Position numbers and translations under genes: made by a program. A stretch of 51,085 nucleotides of DNA from Gemmatimonadales bacterium UBA7835 (GTDB lineage Bacteria; Gemmatimonadota; Gemmatimonadetes; Longimicrobiales; Gaopeijiaceae), in the NCBI GenBank assembly GCA_002500925.1, contig DLTN01000116.1:119188-170272 (forward strand). Reading direction: 5' to 3'. The notes under the pieces are model-generated. The model made no database searches, was not told where the DNA came from, and saw only the letters and a list, made by a program, of their open reading frames with translations. This document shows, one piece after another, positions 17,130 through 24,648 of the stretch. The stretch's first letter is position 1. Each line of letters begins with the position of its first letter.

Positions 17130-17966
17130 TCAAGGCACCTGACCTCTATCGTTCAGCTTCAATCCGAATCTCTCTTCACTGTCCCAGAGCGCGATCGACG
17201 GACGAACCCACAACTTAGCTTTTCGACTTAAGAGATTGTATTTGACTATGCATCCAAGAGCTGAGATCCCATCTTTCCAACCAATCTTCTTGCCCTCGGC
17301 ATACGAGCGCCCATGGTAACTGATCGGGAGTTCGTAAATACGAGCACCGGCCTGTGCGAGCCTTGCCGTAATTTCCGGCTCAATACCAAATCGATTTGCA
17401 GACAGGGGCAACTCATCCAGTAGCTCCCGCCGAACCATTTTGTAACATGTTTCCATATCGGTCAGATTCAGGTCGGTAAACATATTTGACAGCAGGGTCA
17501 GTAAGCGGTTTCCGACAGAGTGCCAGAAGAGTAGGACTCGGTGCGGACCACCCAGGAAACGTGATCCATAGACCGCGTCAGCCTTACCGGAGAGGATAGG
17601 CTGAAGCAGCATCGGGAACTCATGAGGGTCGTACTCCATATCCGCATCTTGGACAACCACCACATCCCCGGTGGCATGCCTAAAGCCGGTGCGTAAAGCA
17701 GAGCCCTTTCCCTGATTCACTTTTTTACTTATCAACCGATCGATGAGGTCGCCTTCTAACTTGGCTAGTAACTCACCCGTCCCGTCAGTCGATCCATCGT
17801 CGACGACTATGACTTCAAGCCAGAGGGGCACATCCCGCACCCGCCTTAGCAGTGTTTCCACAGTTTCGACTTCATTATACACCGGGATGACAACCGAAAG
17901 TCGAACTCGATCCCACGCCAAGTCGCCGTCGAGATCCCGTGGTCCAGCGCTCTTGGGAAAGTTCAT
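17130..17966 (-). CDS. Family 2 glycosyltransferase (dolichol-phosphate mannosyltransferase-like)
   Basis: A 278-residue GT2 enzyme. LSVVIPVYNEVETVETLL begins the GT-A fold, VVDDGSTDGT binds the nucleotide, and VVQDADMEYDP carries the metal-binding DxD-type motif. NQGKGSALRTGF and SYAEGKKIGWKDG are typical of DPM1/polyprenyl-phosphate sugar transferases. There is no C-terminal membrane domain, so it is a soluble or peripheral type that would charge a lipid carrier or act on a cell-surface glycan. ATG 17966 is the only sensible start. Sugar specificity cannot be read from sequence. Confidence 0.9.
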   Translation of the reverse strand: MNFPKSAGPRDLDGDLAWDRVRLSVVIPVYNEVETVETLLRRVRDVPLWLEVIVVDDGSTDGTGELLAKLEGDLIDRLISKKVNQGKGSALRTGFRHATGDVVVVQDADMEYDPHEFPMLLQPILSGKADAVYGSRFLGGPHRVLLFWHSVGNRLLTLLSNMFTDLNLTDMETCYKMVRRELLDELPLSANRFGIEPEITARLAQAGARIYELPISYHGRSYAEGKKIGWKDGISALGCIVKYNLLSRKAKLWVRPSIALWDSEERFGLKLNDRGQVP

Positions 17967-18040
17967 CTTTCAGGACTCTATTGACGGTTCAGCCAACTAA
18001 AGTTGAAAAGGTAATCCGATGGGAAACCCTTCGCGTGGTC

Positions 18041-18664
18041 TCAGCGAGAATCTGGCCGAACCAATCGACATACTTCATCCACAATCGAATACCCTGACCC
18101 ACCCATTCGTCCGACCGGATTAAGATCCTCTGAAACAATAGTGCGTGTCCCTCGTTCTTTCCGAAGGGAAGGGTCAAGTCGGATACCAACAATTTCACCA
18201 ACCACTAACGTGTTGGATCCACCCAAAACGACCTCTTGGGTAACTTCGCACTCGAGCACTGCTTTACACTCAGAGACAAAAGGGGCGGCCACACGATCGG
18301 AATCGACCGGAGTGAGCCCGACAAGCGCGAACTCATCAACCTCGGGCTCCACGCTGGCTGAGGAATCGTTCATCTGCTCAATCAATTCTTGAGACACGAT
18401 ATTCAAACAAAAGGCACCAAGCTCTCTGATGTTCACGAGCGAGTCTTTCATCCCCGACTTCTTCTGGCCAATCGAGACCCCCACCAACATCGGGTGGACG
18501 GACAGCACATTGAAAAAGCTATAAGGTGCAAGGTTCGGAACGCCATCTGCGCTTCTCGTCGACAACCATCCAATCGGACGAGGCACGACGAGGGACGTAA
18601 TCAACTGGTAGCGCTCCAGCTCTAGGAGTTCCCCTGGAGTCAAGACCTCTGTGACCGGGCTCAA
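18041..18664 (-). CDS. Flavin reductase-like (DIM6/NTAB) FMN-binding protein
   Basis: A 207-residue protein of the flavin-reductase-like split-barrel family, which binds FMN and uses NAD(P)H or acts with a partner oxygenase. The conserved block YQLITSLVVPRPIGWLSTR is followed by NLAPYSFFNVLSVHPMLVGVSIGQ and KDSLVNIRELGAFCLNIVS, the standard core of these proteins. The start appears to be TTG 18664, whose last bases overlap the stop of the LysM gene as TTGA; the conserved N-terminus excludes a later start. A short minus-strand gap follows before the glycosyltransferase. The physiological partner is unknown. Confidence 0.88.
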   Translation of the reverse strand: MSPVTEVLTPGELLELERYQLITSLVVPRPIGWLSTRSADGVPNLAPYSFFNVLSVHPMLVGVSIGQKKSGMKDSLVNIRELGAFCLNIVSQELIEQMNDSSASVEPEVDEFALVGLTPVDSDRVAAPFVSECKAVLECEVTQEVVLGGSNTLVVGEIVGIRLDPSLRKERGTRTIVSEDLNPVGRMGGSGYSIVDEVCRLVRPDSR

Positions 18665-19431
18665 CCGCCTTGAGGGACGTCGATGACCTGGCCAACGTAA
18701 ATACGGCTGCCCCGAATCCCATTCATATCCCGAAGTTCATCGACCGTAGTGTCGTGCGCTCGGGCAATGGTCCACAAAGAGTCACCTCGCCGCACTCTGT
18801 ATTCCAGAAGATCGGGGTCACCGACCCCTCGAGCCAGCAAGGAAGTTACATAGTCGGCGTAGGGCCGCGGAAAGAGTGCAACGTGGTAGTGGCGCGGACT
18901 ACGCTCTAGGGTCGCCTCAAGCACTCCCTGCCTCTCTAGACTCGAAAGCACCCCCTGCAACCATTCACGACAAGCACGGTTCCAACTGTATCTCAGGTCT
19001 AGCGCCATTCCGGTCGGGTGCACAGACCTATCGGATGCATTACGAGGCTGCCTTGTGGTTGGACGCGTCAGGCTAGTGATAACAAGCTGCTCTCCACACG
19101 CCCGCCGGTACTGGGCTCCAAGGCGTTCGGCAAAGAGGCGAACTTCAGGACGAGCGAACGGATAGCGCACATCGTTCTTCACAATAAAGTCACGAGTTGA
19201 CTCAACCCGGACTAACCACCCTTGATCTACAAAGAAACGGACACGTTCAGGCGTATCGATAAACGTGTAGTCATGGTGCCGCGCCATCTGGACCTGACGA
19301 TCCATGGACGACCGCGATCCTTGAAGCGATTGCGCGATTGCGGCACACGGAAAGACCACAATCACACAACTGAGGAGAACACCAAATAGTGCCAGTTGCA
19401 GCAACCGAGAATGCATGCGATTCAGAAGCAT
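18661..19431 (-). CDS. Exported LAS-type peptidase with C-terminal LysM (DUF5715-like)
   Basis: A 256-residue exported protein. A signal peptide occupies about residues 1-34 (LLQLALFGVLLSCVIVVFPCAAIAQ). The central domain has the zinc-site pattern of LAS/M15 D,D-peptidases: HPTGMALD (His, six residues, Asp) near residue 145 and RHYHVALF (His-x-His) near residue 186, with Glu in LERSPRHYH nearby. ITSLTRPTTRQ resembles the substrate-side strand of that family. Residues about 212-254 form a LysM domain (YRVRRGDSLWTIARAH) for peptidoglycan binding. It is therefore probably a periplasmic cell-wall hydrolase. I recall such proteins as DUF5715 in Gemmatimonadota. The stop overlaps the flavin reductase start. 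Confidence 0.82.
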   Translation of the reverse strand: MLLNRMHSRLLQLALFGVLLSCVIVVFPCAAIAQSLQGSRSSMDRQVQMARHHDYTFIDTPERVRFFVDQGWLVRVESTRDFIVKNDVRYPFARPEVRLFAERLGAQYRRACGEQLVITSLTRPTTRQPRNASDRSVHPTGMALDLRYSWNRACREWLQGVLSSLERQGVLEATLERSPRHYHVALFPRPYADYVTSLLARGVGDPDLLEYRVRRGDSLWTIARAHDTTVDELRDMNGIRGSRIYVGQVIDVPQGG

Positions 19432-19689
19432 CTCTTTATCGATTCAAAACCTATGTTTCGAAGGATCTTAGTGTAGCCACACTACAGTAGTAAACATCTG
19501 TTTGTACACGCAAGGATTATGAAGACGTCTTCCTCGGCAAGCCAAATTCTTTTTAAACACAGGGATTGTCTGAACTGACAAATCAAAGCCGCCGTACCAG
19601 GAGTTTTCTCTGTGTTCAACACTAATCTGCTGCCCAGACGGTACCGACCCCCTATCGAACCGAGATCCTACCTACTCACATTTAGCGAG
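19432..19689. other. Intergenic region upstream of the LysM/LAS gene
   Basis: About 258 bases lie between sodA (ending at 19690) and the LysM/LAS gene, both on the minus strand. It holds a perfect 6-bp inverted repeat, TAGTGT-AGCC-ACACTA (19469-19484), just upstream of the LysM gene, and a second short stem TTGTC/GACAA (19566-19581). I see no coding sequence or RNA family in it. The first repeat could be an operator, but nothing proves this. Confidence 0.4.
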
Positions 19690-20313
19690 TCAGACTTCTC
19701 GCGCATCGTTGTATCTAGCTGAGACACGGTCCCAATTAACGATGCTCCAGAAAGCCGACAGATAGTCCGGCCGACGGTTCTGATATCTCAGGTAGTAGGC
19801 ATGCTCCCACACGTCGACTCCAAGTAATGGCGTTAGTCCCTGCATGAGCGGGCTATCCTGATTCGGTGTTGCCTGAACGGACAGAGCCCCCGCAGCATCC
19901 GAGCAAAGCCAACCCCACCCAGATCCGAACTGACCTCCGGCCGCCGCCTGGAAGTGCGCCCTGAATTCGTCTAGTGACCCGAAGGCTGCATCCACCGCTA
20001 GGGCAAGATCACCAATCGGGGCTTCTGCACCCCCCGGAGTCATTACATCCCAAAAAAGAGTATGGTTGACGTAACCACCTCCATTGTTCCGAACGGCTCC
20101 TCGGATCTCCTCAGGAATAGCGCTCATATCCGAGACTAGATCGATCGCTGACATTTCATGGAGGTCGTTATGGCTTTCCAGTGCCGCATTTAGCTTGCTG
20201 GTGTATCCAGCATGATGCTTGCCGTGATGGATAGCCATGGTTTGTGCATCAATGTGAGGCTCGAGAGCGTCATGCTCAAAGCCCAAGTCAGGAAGCTGGA
20301 AAGGGTAAGCCAT
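19690..20313 (-). CDS. sodA: Fe/Mn superoxide dismutase
   Basis: A 207-residue superoxide dismutase that converts superoxide to oxygen and peroxide. The start is ATG 20313 (MAYPFQLPDL), with AAGGAG ten bases upstream; a longer reading to 20445 adds no conserved sequence. Metal ligands are visible in IHHGKHH (first His), VNHTLFW (His) and DVWEHAYYL (Asp and His). The stretch GSGWGWL followed by TPNQDSPL places the active-site Gln on the C-terminal domain, as in Mn-type enzymes, so Mn or cambialistic use is likely. No export signal is present; it is probably cytoplasmic. Confidence 0.95.
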   Translation of the reverse strand: MAYPFQLPDLGFEHDALEPHIDAQTMAIHHGKHHAGYTSKLNAALESHNDLHEMSAIDLVSDMSAIPEEIRGAVRNNGGGYVNHTLFWDVMTPGGAEAPIGDLALAVDAAFGSLDEFRAHFQAAAGGQFGSGWGWLCSDAAGALSVQATPNQDSPLMQGLTPLLGVDVWEHAYYLRYQNRRPDYLSAFWSIVNWDRVSARYNDAREV

Positions 20314-20523
20314 TTTTGCCGAACTCCTTGGCGTGGATTTCTCGTGTGAGGCGGGCGCTCTCGCCCATACCGGTCCTTCTACCAACAGGAACCTAGAGGT
20401 CTTCTGTCGAGACCTTGAAGCTAAGAAACCAGGGCACGCCAGCAAACCTCATCATGAAGGGTCGGGACTACCTTAATGATCGCCCCACCCCCGTGATCGT
20501 GCTAAGACCGCAAAAGACGTGAA

Positions 20524-22248
20524 TCAGTCACCCATGGCCTCTCGTCTTGAAGAGATGGCCTCATAAGGCTTACGCTCGAAATAGCTACGGGTTTCTGCCG
20601 CTACGACAGGAGCCAGTAAGATCAGCGCAATGAGATTCGGCCAGATTACGATCGCTAGTGCCACGTCACCGAGAGCCCACACAACGGCTAGAGGAATCGC
20701 AGCACCGGTGAAGTGTGCCAGAACGAAGAGCGCTTTATACGGAAGTATCGCCCTCTTTCCAAACAGATAGTAGGCGCAGCGATCTCCATAGTAGCTCCAG
20801 GAAATCGCAGTCGAAATCCCAAAGAGAAGCACTCCAAACACAACTATGAAGTGGCCCCAGTCGCCAAGGGGAGCCAGTCCCTGCCGGAACGCTTCCGCCG
20901 TAATCGGGGCACCATTCTCAACTGCGTTGCCGTAAAGCGAGGTGTACGTCGCACCGTCGTCAGCCTTCGCCTCACCGCTTCCTGGATAGATCGTCCCTGT
21001 GAAAGGCTGTGTTTGCGCAATATCTGTATACAGCATGTCGACGTAAGCCTCATGCCAAGAGACCATGGCTGCACCCACGCCAGTATTCACGTGTAGACCG
21101 TCGGCGATCTCGACCGATTGCGGTGCATCTATACCAGCGTAACGATTCGGCTCCACCTCGGCGGTCCAAGTGATATCACCACCACCCAGTGTCACCTCGG
21201 TCGGGAAACGCTGCTCATGTGTACCGGTGACCACGATCACCAACCCTGTCAGGGTACAGATGACAAGTGTGTCGATCAGTGGCTCAAGAAGAGCCACCAC
21301 GCCCTCAGAAACAGGTTCGTCAGTCTTCGCCGCTGCGTGCGCTATCGGTGCGGAACCCTGACCAGCTTCGTTCGAAAATAGACCTCGGCGGACTCCCCAC
21401 ATCATCGTGACCATAAAGACACCGATCCCTATGCCCGCAACTCCGGCTTGGGGATTGAACGCCTCTGTAACCACCGTGGCAAAAGCTCCCGGCACACTCC
21501 CTAAATTAAGCACTAGGATCACCAAGGCGCCGAACACGTAGATCGCAGCCATGAACGGAGCGAGAAAAGCCGTAACCCTCCCAATCCGCCCTATTCCTCC
21601 GAGAATAACTGCGGCCACTATGACCGAGGTGATCGCACCCATCACGACCATCGGAATCCCGAAGGCGCTGTTCATCTGGTCGGCTACGGTGTTCGCCTGC
21701 ACTGCGTTACCTGTAAAGAAGGCAGTGAACGCGAGCATGACTGCAAAAAAGACGGCCATCGGCTTCCATGAGGCACCAAGCCCACGCTCGATGTAGTACA
21801 TCGGGCCACCGGCAACATTTCCAAATTCATCCGTTGTTCGGTATTTCTGCGCTAGCGTCACCTCAGAGAACTTTGTAGCCATCCCCAGGAACGCGGTTAC
21901 CCACATCCAGAAGAGTGCGCCGGGACCTCCCCAGTGAATCGCCATTGCCACACCGGCGATATTACCGATACCAACAGTGGCTGACAGCGCAGTCGTTAGC
22001 GCCTGGAAGTGGGAGACATCACCGGGGTCATCGGGATCGTCGTATTTTCCAGTGGTAACCCCGAATCCGTGTCCTAGACGAGTAATCTGGACGAAACCGG
22101 TGCGAACCGTCAGGTAAAACCCGGTTCCCAATAGAAGGATGACCATGAAGGCGATTTGTTCGCCTCCAAAGGGGATCCCAATATTGATGATGTAGTCGTT
22201 CGCGAAGTCGACGATCGGCTGGAGAAAACTGTTGAGGAAGGACTCCAT
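20524..22248 (-). CDS. Alanine/glycine:cation symporter (AGCS family) with long insertion
   Basis: An inner-membrane AGCS/DAACS-type sodium- or proton-coupled amino-acid carrier. The signature SATVGIGNIAGVAMAI and PGALFWMWVTAFLGMATKFSEVTLA are clear, as are YRTTDEFGNVAGGPMYYI and RRGLFSNEAGQGSAPIAHAAA. At 574 residues it is about 100 longer than usual family members. The extra length sits between residues ~342 and ~455, just after the helix ending LVIVVTGTH. It is hydrophilic, with several acidic residues and Tyr/Thr, and probably faces the periplasm. Transport helices resume with HFIVVFGVLLFGIS. Upstream lie two tandem inverted repeats. Substrate (Ala or Gly) is inferred only from the family. 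Confidence 0.93.
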   Translation of the reverse strand: MESFLNSFLQPIVDFANDYIINIGIPFGGEQIAFMVILLLGTGFYLTVRTGFVQITRLGHGFGVTTGKYDDPDDPGDVSHFQALTTALSATVGIGNIAGVAMAIHWGGPGALFWMWVTAFLGMATKFSEVTLAQKYRTTDEFGNVAGGPMYYIERGLGASWKPMAVFFAVMLAFTAFFTGNAVQANTVADQMNSAFGIPMVVMGAITSVIVAAVILGGIGRIGRVTAFLAPFMAAIYVFGALVILVLNLGSVPGAFATVVTEAFNPQAGVAGIGIGVFMVTMMWGVRRGLFSNEAGQGSAPIAHAAAKTDEPVSEGVVALLEPLIDTLVICTLTGLVIVVTGTHEQRFPTEVTLGGGDITWTAEVEPNRYAGIDAPQSVEIADGLHVNTGVGAAMVSWHEAYVDMLYTDIAQTQPFTGTIYPGSGEAKADDGATYTSLYGNAVENGAPITAEAFRQGLAPLGDWGHFIVVFGVLLFGISTAISWSYYGDRCAYYLFGKRAILPYKALFVLAHFTGAAIPLAVVWALGDVALAIVIWPNLIALILLAPVVAAETRSYFERKPYEAISSRREAMGD

Positions 22249-22275
22249 GCGGTATGCCCGTTAGTCGGTGGCAAC

Positions 22276-22328
22276 GAGTCGCAGTTTTCTACCGCGACTC
22301 AGAATTCACGGCGAAGATTGCGCCGTGA
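22276..22328 (-). repeat. Two tandem stem-loops in the leader of the AGCS symporter
   Basis: Between the desaturase stop and the symporter start, the minus-strand RNA would form TCACGGC/GCCGTGA (7 bp, loop 9) and, five bases later, GAGTCGC/GCGACTC (7 bp, loop 11). Neither is followed by a T tract, so simple termination is unlikely. The glycine-riboswitch consensus sometimes found before these carriers is not present. An operator, mRNA-stability element or unknown structured leader are all possible. Confidence 0.45.
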
Positions 22329-22367
22329 GGTAAGCTAGTGCAAGCGATTTCTTGGCGATCCTACAAA

Positions 22368-23525
22368 TCACCCTGAGGCAATCACTCGCTCGCACAGATG
22401 CCGCGCTACTGCGGCGGCAAGTATCTCATGGGTCCGATTCACGATCGCGTCCAGTGAGTGCGACTCCTGAAACATCTCCTCCGCCTTATCTCTGAGTTCC
22501 GGGACAGTCGGCAAGTGAGGGAATGACATCTCAGTTAATCGCTCTTCCATCTGAGCTCTGGCTCGTCTAATACAATCCGACAAGTCTTCTATCGGATGGG
22601 CCTCATACCAAGCTTCGCGAACAGCCCAGGCAATCCCCTCAATATTGAAGGCCTGGGCAAGCTCGTTAGCAACCCTCTCCACAACCTTCCTGCCCACCGG
22701 GCGCTCGCCCCTGACTATTTCCTCTGGTGGAGCACGAAGATCCCAGACAAGGCGGAACCAAGACATGACCTTGAGGACATAGTAGGAGATGTCGATCTCC
22801 CACCAACGAAAACCTTGCCTAGTCGAACTCTGGTAGTGGTGATGGTTGTTGTGCCACCCCTCACCGAGGGTAATCAAGGCGAGCCAAACATTGTTACGCG
22901 AATCGTCACCGGTGAGATACCGCTGAGAGCCCGAGACGTGGGCAAGAGAATTAATAAAAAACGTGCAGTGAAAAAGAACGACAGTGCTCCAAAAGAAGCC
23001 CACCACGAGCATGGCCCATCCTCCAACGAGCCAAACTCCGAAACCCAACAGAATCGCCGGCAGATATGTGTTACGGTCGAGCCAAACAAGTTCCGGATAG
23101 CGTGTTAGGTCCTTCACGGTTCCATAATCCGGTTCCCAGTTGCTCGGGTTGAAAATCCATGTGACATGGGAATACAAAAAACCATGGTGCCGAGGAGAAT
23201 GCACGTCGTGCTCAGTGTCCGAATGCAGATGATGGTGTCGATGCACAGCAGCCCACCAAATCACCCCGCGCTGGGCGGACGTCTGTCCCAGAAACGCAAT
23301 CAAGAACTGCATCACGCGACTCGTCTTATACGTCCGGTGACTGAAATACCGATGATATCCTGCCGTGATCGCCCACATGCGCACAACGTATAGAACTGAA
23401 GCCAACACGAGAGCTCTCACTGGCACCCCAGTCCAGATCGCTCCCACACAAACCAGGTGGGTCACGACGAACGGAATCGCCGACGGATAGACAACATCGC
23501 TGTGAGGAGGATGACTTTGCGGCAA
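22368..23525 (-). CDS. Acyl-CoA/acyl-lipid delta-9-type fatty acid desaturase
   Basis: A membrane di-iron desaturase that introduces a double bond into fatty acyl chains. The three histidine boxes are intact: HRYFSH, HRHHHLH and HNNHHH. Hydrophobic segments flank them (FVVTHLVCVGAIWTGV, YLPAILLGFGVWLVGG). The 385-residue length includes a soluble C-terminal tail of about 110 residues beyond the core. The first in-frame ATG lies inside the conserved core, so TTG 23525 is taken as start, preceded by AGGGGGG and a short spacer. The gene is divergent from the SahR-like regulator, with 115 bases between them. Confidence 0.91.
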   Translation of the reverse strand: MPQSHPPHSDVVYPSAIPFVVTHLVCVGAIWTGVPVRALVLASVLYVVRMWAITAGYHRYFSHRTYKTSRVMQFLIAFLGQTSAQRGVIWWAAVHRHHHLHSDTEHDVHSPRHHGFLYSHVTWIFNPSNWEPDYGTVKDLTRYPELVWLDRNTYLPAILLGFGVWLVGGWAMLVVGFFWSTVVLFHCTFFINSLAHVSGSQRYLTGDDSRNNVWLALITLGEGWHNNHHHYQSSTRQGFRWWEIDISYYVLKVMSWFRLVWDLRAPPEEIVRGERPVGRKVVERVANELAQAFNIEGIAWAVREAWYEAHPIEDLSDCIRRARAQMEERLTEMSFPHLPTVPELRDKAEEMFQESHSLDAIVNRTHEILAAAVARHLCERVIASG

Positions 23526-23599
23526 ACCTGCCCCCCTTAGTTCCTCGTTGGTTTTCGTTGCTTTAGCAACGGAAGCCGGAAGCTAAGGCTGCGCACTCT

Positions 23600-23647
23600 T
23601 TGAACAAAAGCCTTCGTATTATATATTCATATTCACATTTATGAATA
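23600..23647 (+). promoter_or_regulatory. Promoter with overlapping palindromic operator for the SahR-like gene
   Basis: TTGAAC (23600-23605), a 16-base spacer and TATATT (23622-23627) resemble a sigma-70-type promoter. A perfect 8-bp inverted repeat, TATTCATA (23624-23631) and TATGAATA (23640-23647), spans 24 bases and covers the end of the -10 box, the expected transcription start and the ATG at 23641. This size and AT-rich symmetry are typical of ArsR/SmtB-family operators. A start near 23634 would give a nearly leaderless mRNA, consistent with the lack of a ribosome binding site. The promoter boxes are inferred by eye; the repeat is directly visible. Confidence 0.6.
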
Positions 23648-24585
23648 ATGCAGACTCCTCATCCATCCTTGAGCGCCTAAGTGCCCTCAGTGACGAAACC
23701 CGAACTAGGATCTTAGCGCTCCTAGACGGAAGTGAATTCACTGTGTCCGAGTTGTGCGCTGTTCTTCAGACACCCCAACCAACGGTCAGTCGTCACCTCA
23801 AAATGTTGGCTTTGGAGGGGTGGGTTCAGGCTCGGACTGAAGGACGGAAACGGCACTATCACCTCAGTCCACAACTAGATGATTCAACACGCTCACTGTG
23901 GCGTATCGTTCACAATGAAGTCAGTGAGTCGTCGCTGTACCGCGCTGACGCGGAGCGGGCCCAACCTGTGCTAGACGAGCGTCGCATGCGCGCTACCGCA
24001 TTCTTCTCTGAATCGGCAGCCGAGTGGGACCGGGCGCGCGCCGAGCTTTTCGGATCTGCTACAGGCCTGGGACCCCTGCTCGGCCTGATCGACCCGACTT
24101 GGGTGGTTGGAGACCTAGGCTGTGGCACAGGAGCACTCACCGCTCGTGTCACCCCCTTCGCCCGTCGCACAATCGGCGTTGACCGATCTGCGGCTATGCT
24201 CAGTACGGCCCAAGCCAGACTTAGTGAAATGGACACAGCGGAACTACGCTGCGGCGAACTGGAGTCGCTCCCGATTGAGGATGAAGAACTGGATCTCGCA
24301 ATCCTTGCTCTAGTCCTCCATTACATCGTCGACCCACGTGCAGTTCTTTCTGAAGTTATGCGAACCCTCGCACCCGGAGGCAGAGTCCTAGTTCTAGACA
24401 TGCGTCGGCACGACCGCGGTGTGACTTTTTCCAAGAATATGGGCCACGTGTGGCCCGGATTCGATTTCGAGCAATTAGAAGCGTGGCTAACAGATGTGCG
24501 CTTCAGTTCAATTCGCTTTCAAGCGCTGACACCCGATCCGGATGCCAGCGGTCCCTTGCTCTTTCTCGCCTCAGCGCGCGCCTGA
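23641..24585 (+). CDS. ArsR-family regulator fused to SAM-dependent methyltransferase domain (SahR-like)
   Basis: A 314-residue fusion. Residues ~1-95 are an ArsR winged helix (LSDETRTRILALL, FTVSELCAVLQTPQPTVSRHLKML, WVQARTEGRKRHYHL). Residues ~115-314 are a class I methyltransferase fold, with motif I VVGDLGCGTGALTARV, the acidic strand end TIGVDRSAAML and LAILALVLHYIVDP. ArsR-methyltransferase fusions next to ahcY are known as SahR, a repressor of methionine-cycle genes that senses S-adenosylhomocysteine through the methyltransferase-like domain. Here ahcY follows after 63 bases on the same strand, and a palindrome covers the promoter and start codon, which fits autorepression. The SahR assignment is inferred from architecture and context; an active methyltransferase is not excluded. 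Confidence 0.85.
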   Translation: MNNADSSSILERLSALSDETRTRILALLDGSEFTVSELCAVLQTPQPTVSRHLKMLALEGWVQARTEGRKRHYHLSPQLDDSTRSLWRIVHNEVSESSLYRADAERAQPVLDERRMRATAFFSESAAEWDRARAELFGSATGLGPLLGLIDPTWVVGDLGCGTGALTARVTPFARRTIGVDRSAAMLSTAQARLSEMDTAELRCGELESLPIEDEELDLAILALVLHYIVDPRAVLSEVMRTLAPGGRVLVLDMRRHDRGVTFSKNMGHVWPGFDFEQLEAWLTDVRFSSIRFQALTPDPDASGPLLFLASARA

Positions 24586-24648
24586 GTCCTCCTTTTCCTT
24601 ACCCCACTCGTTTCGGCCCAGCCGCCGACTCACACAAATTGAGAAACA

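Noticed and set aside
20353..20415. Short inverted repeats GGGCG/CGCCC and AGGTCT/AGACCT upstream of sodA
   Set aside because: Both have 5-6 bp arms, lack T tails, and are not linked to promoter boxes I can support.
24586..24648. SAH riboswitch upstream of ahcY
   Set aside because: The 63-base gap is too short and lacks the conserved aptamer sequence; regulation by the SahR-like protein is more likely.
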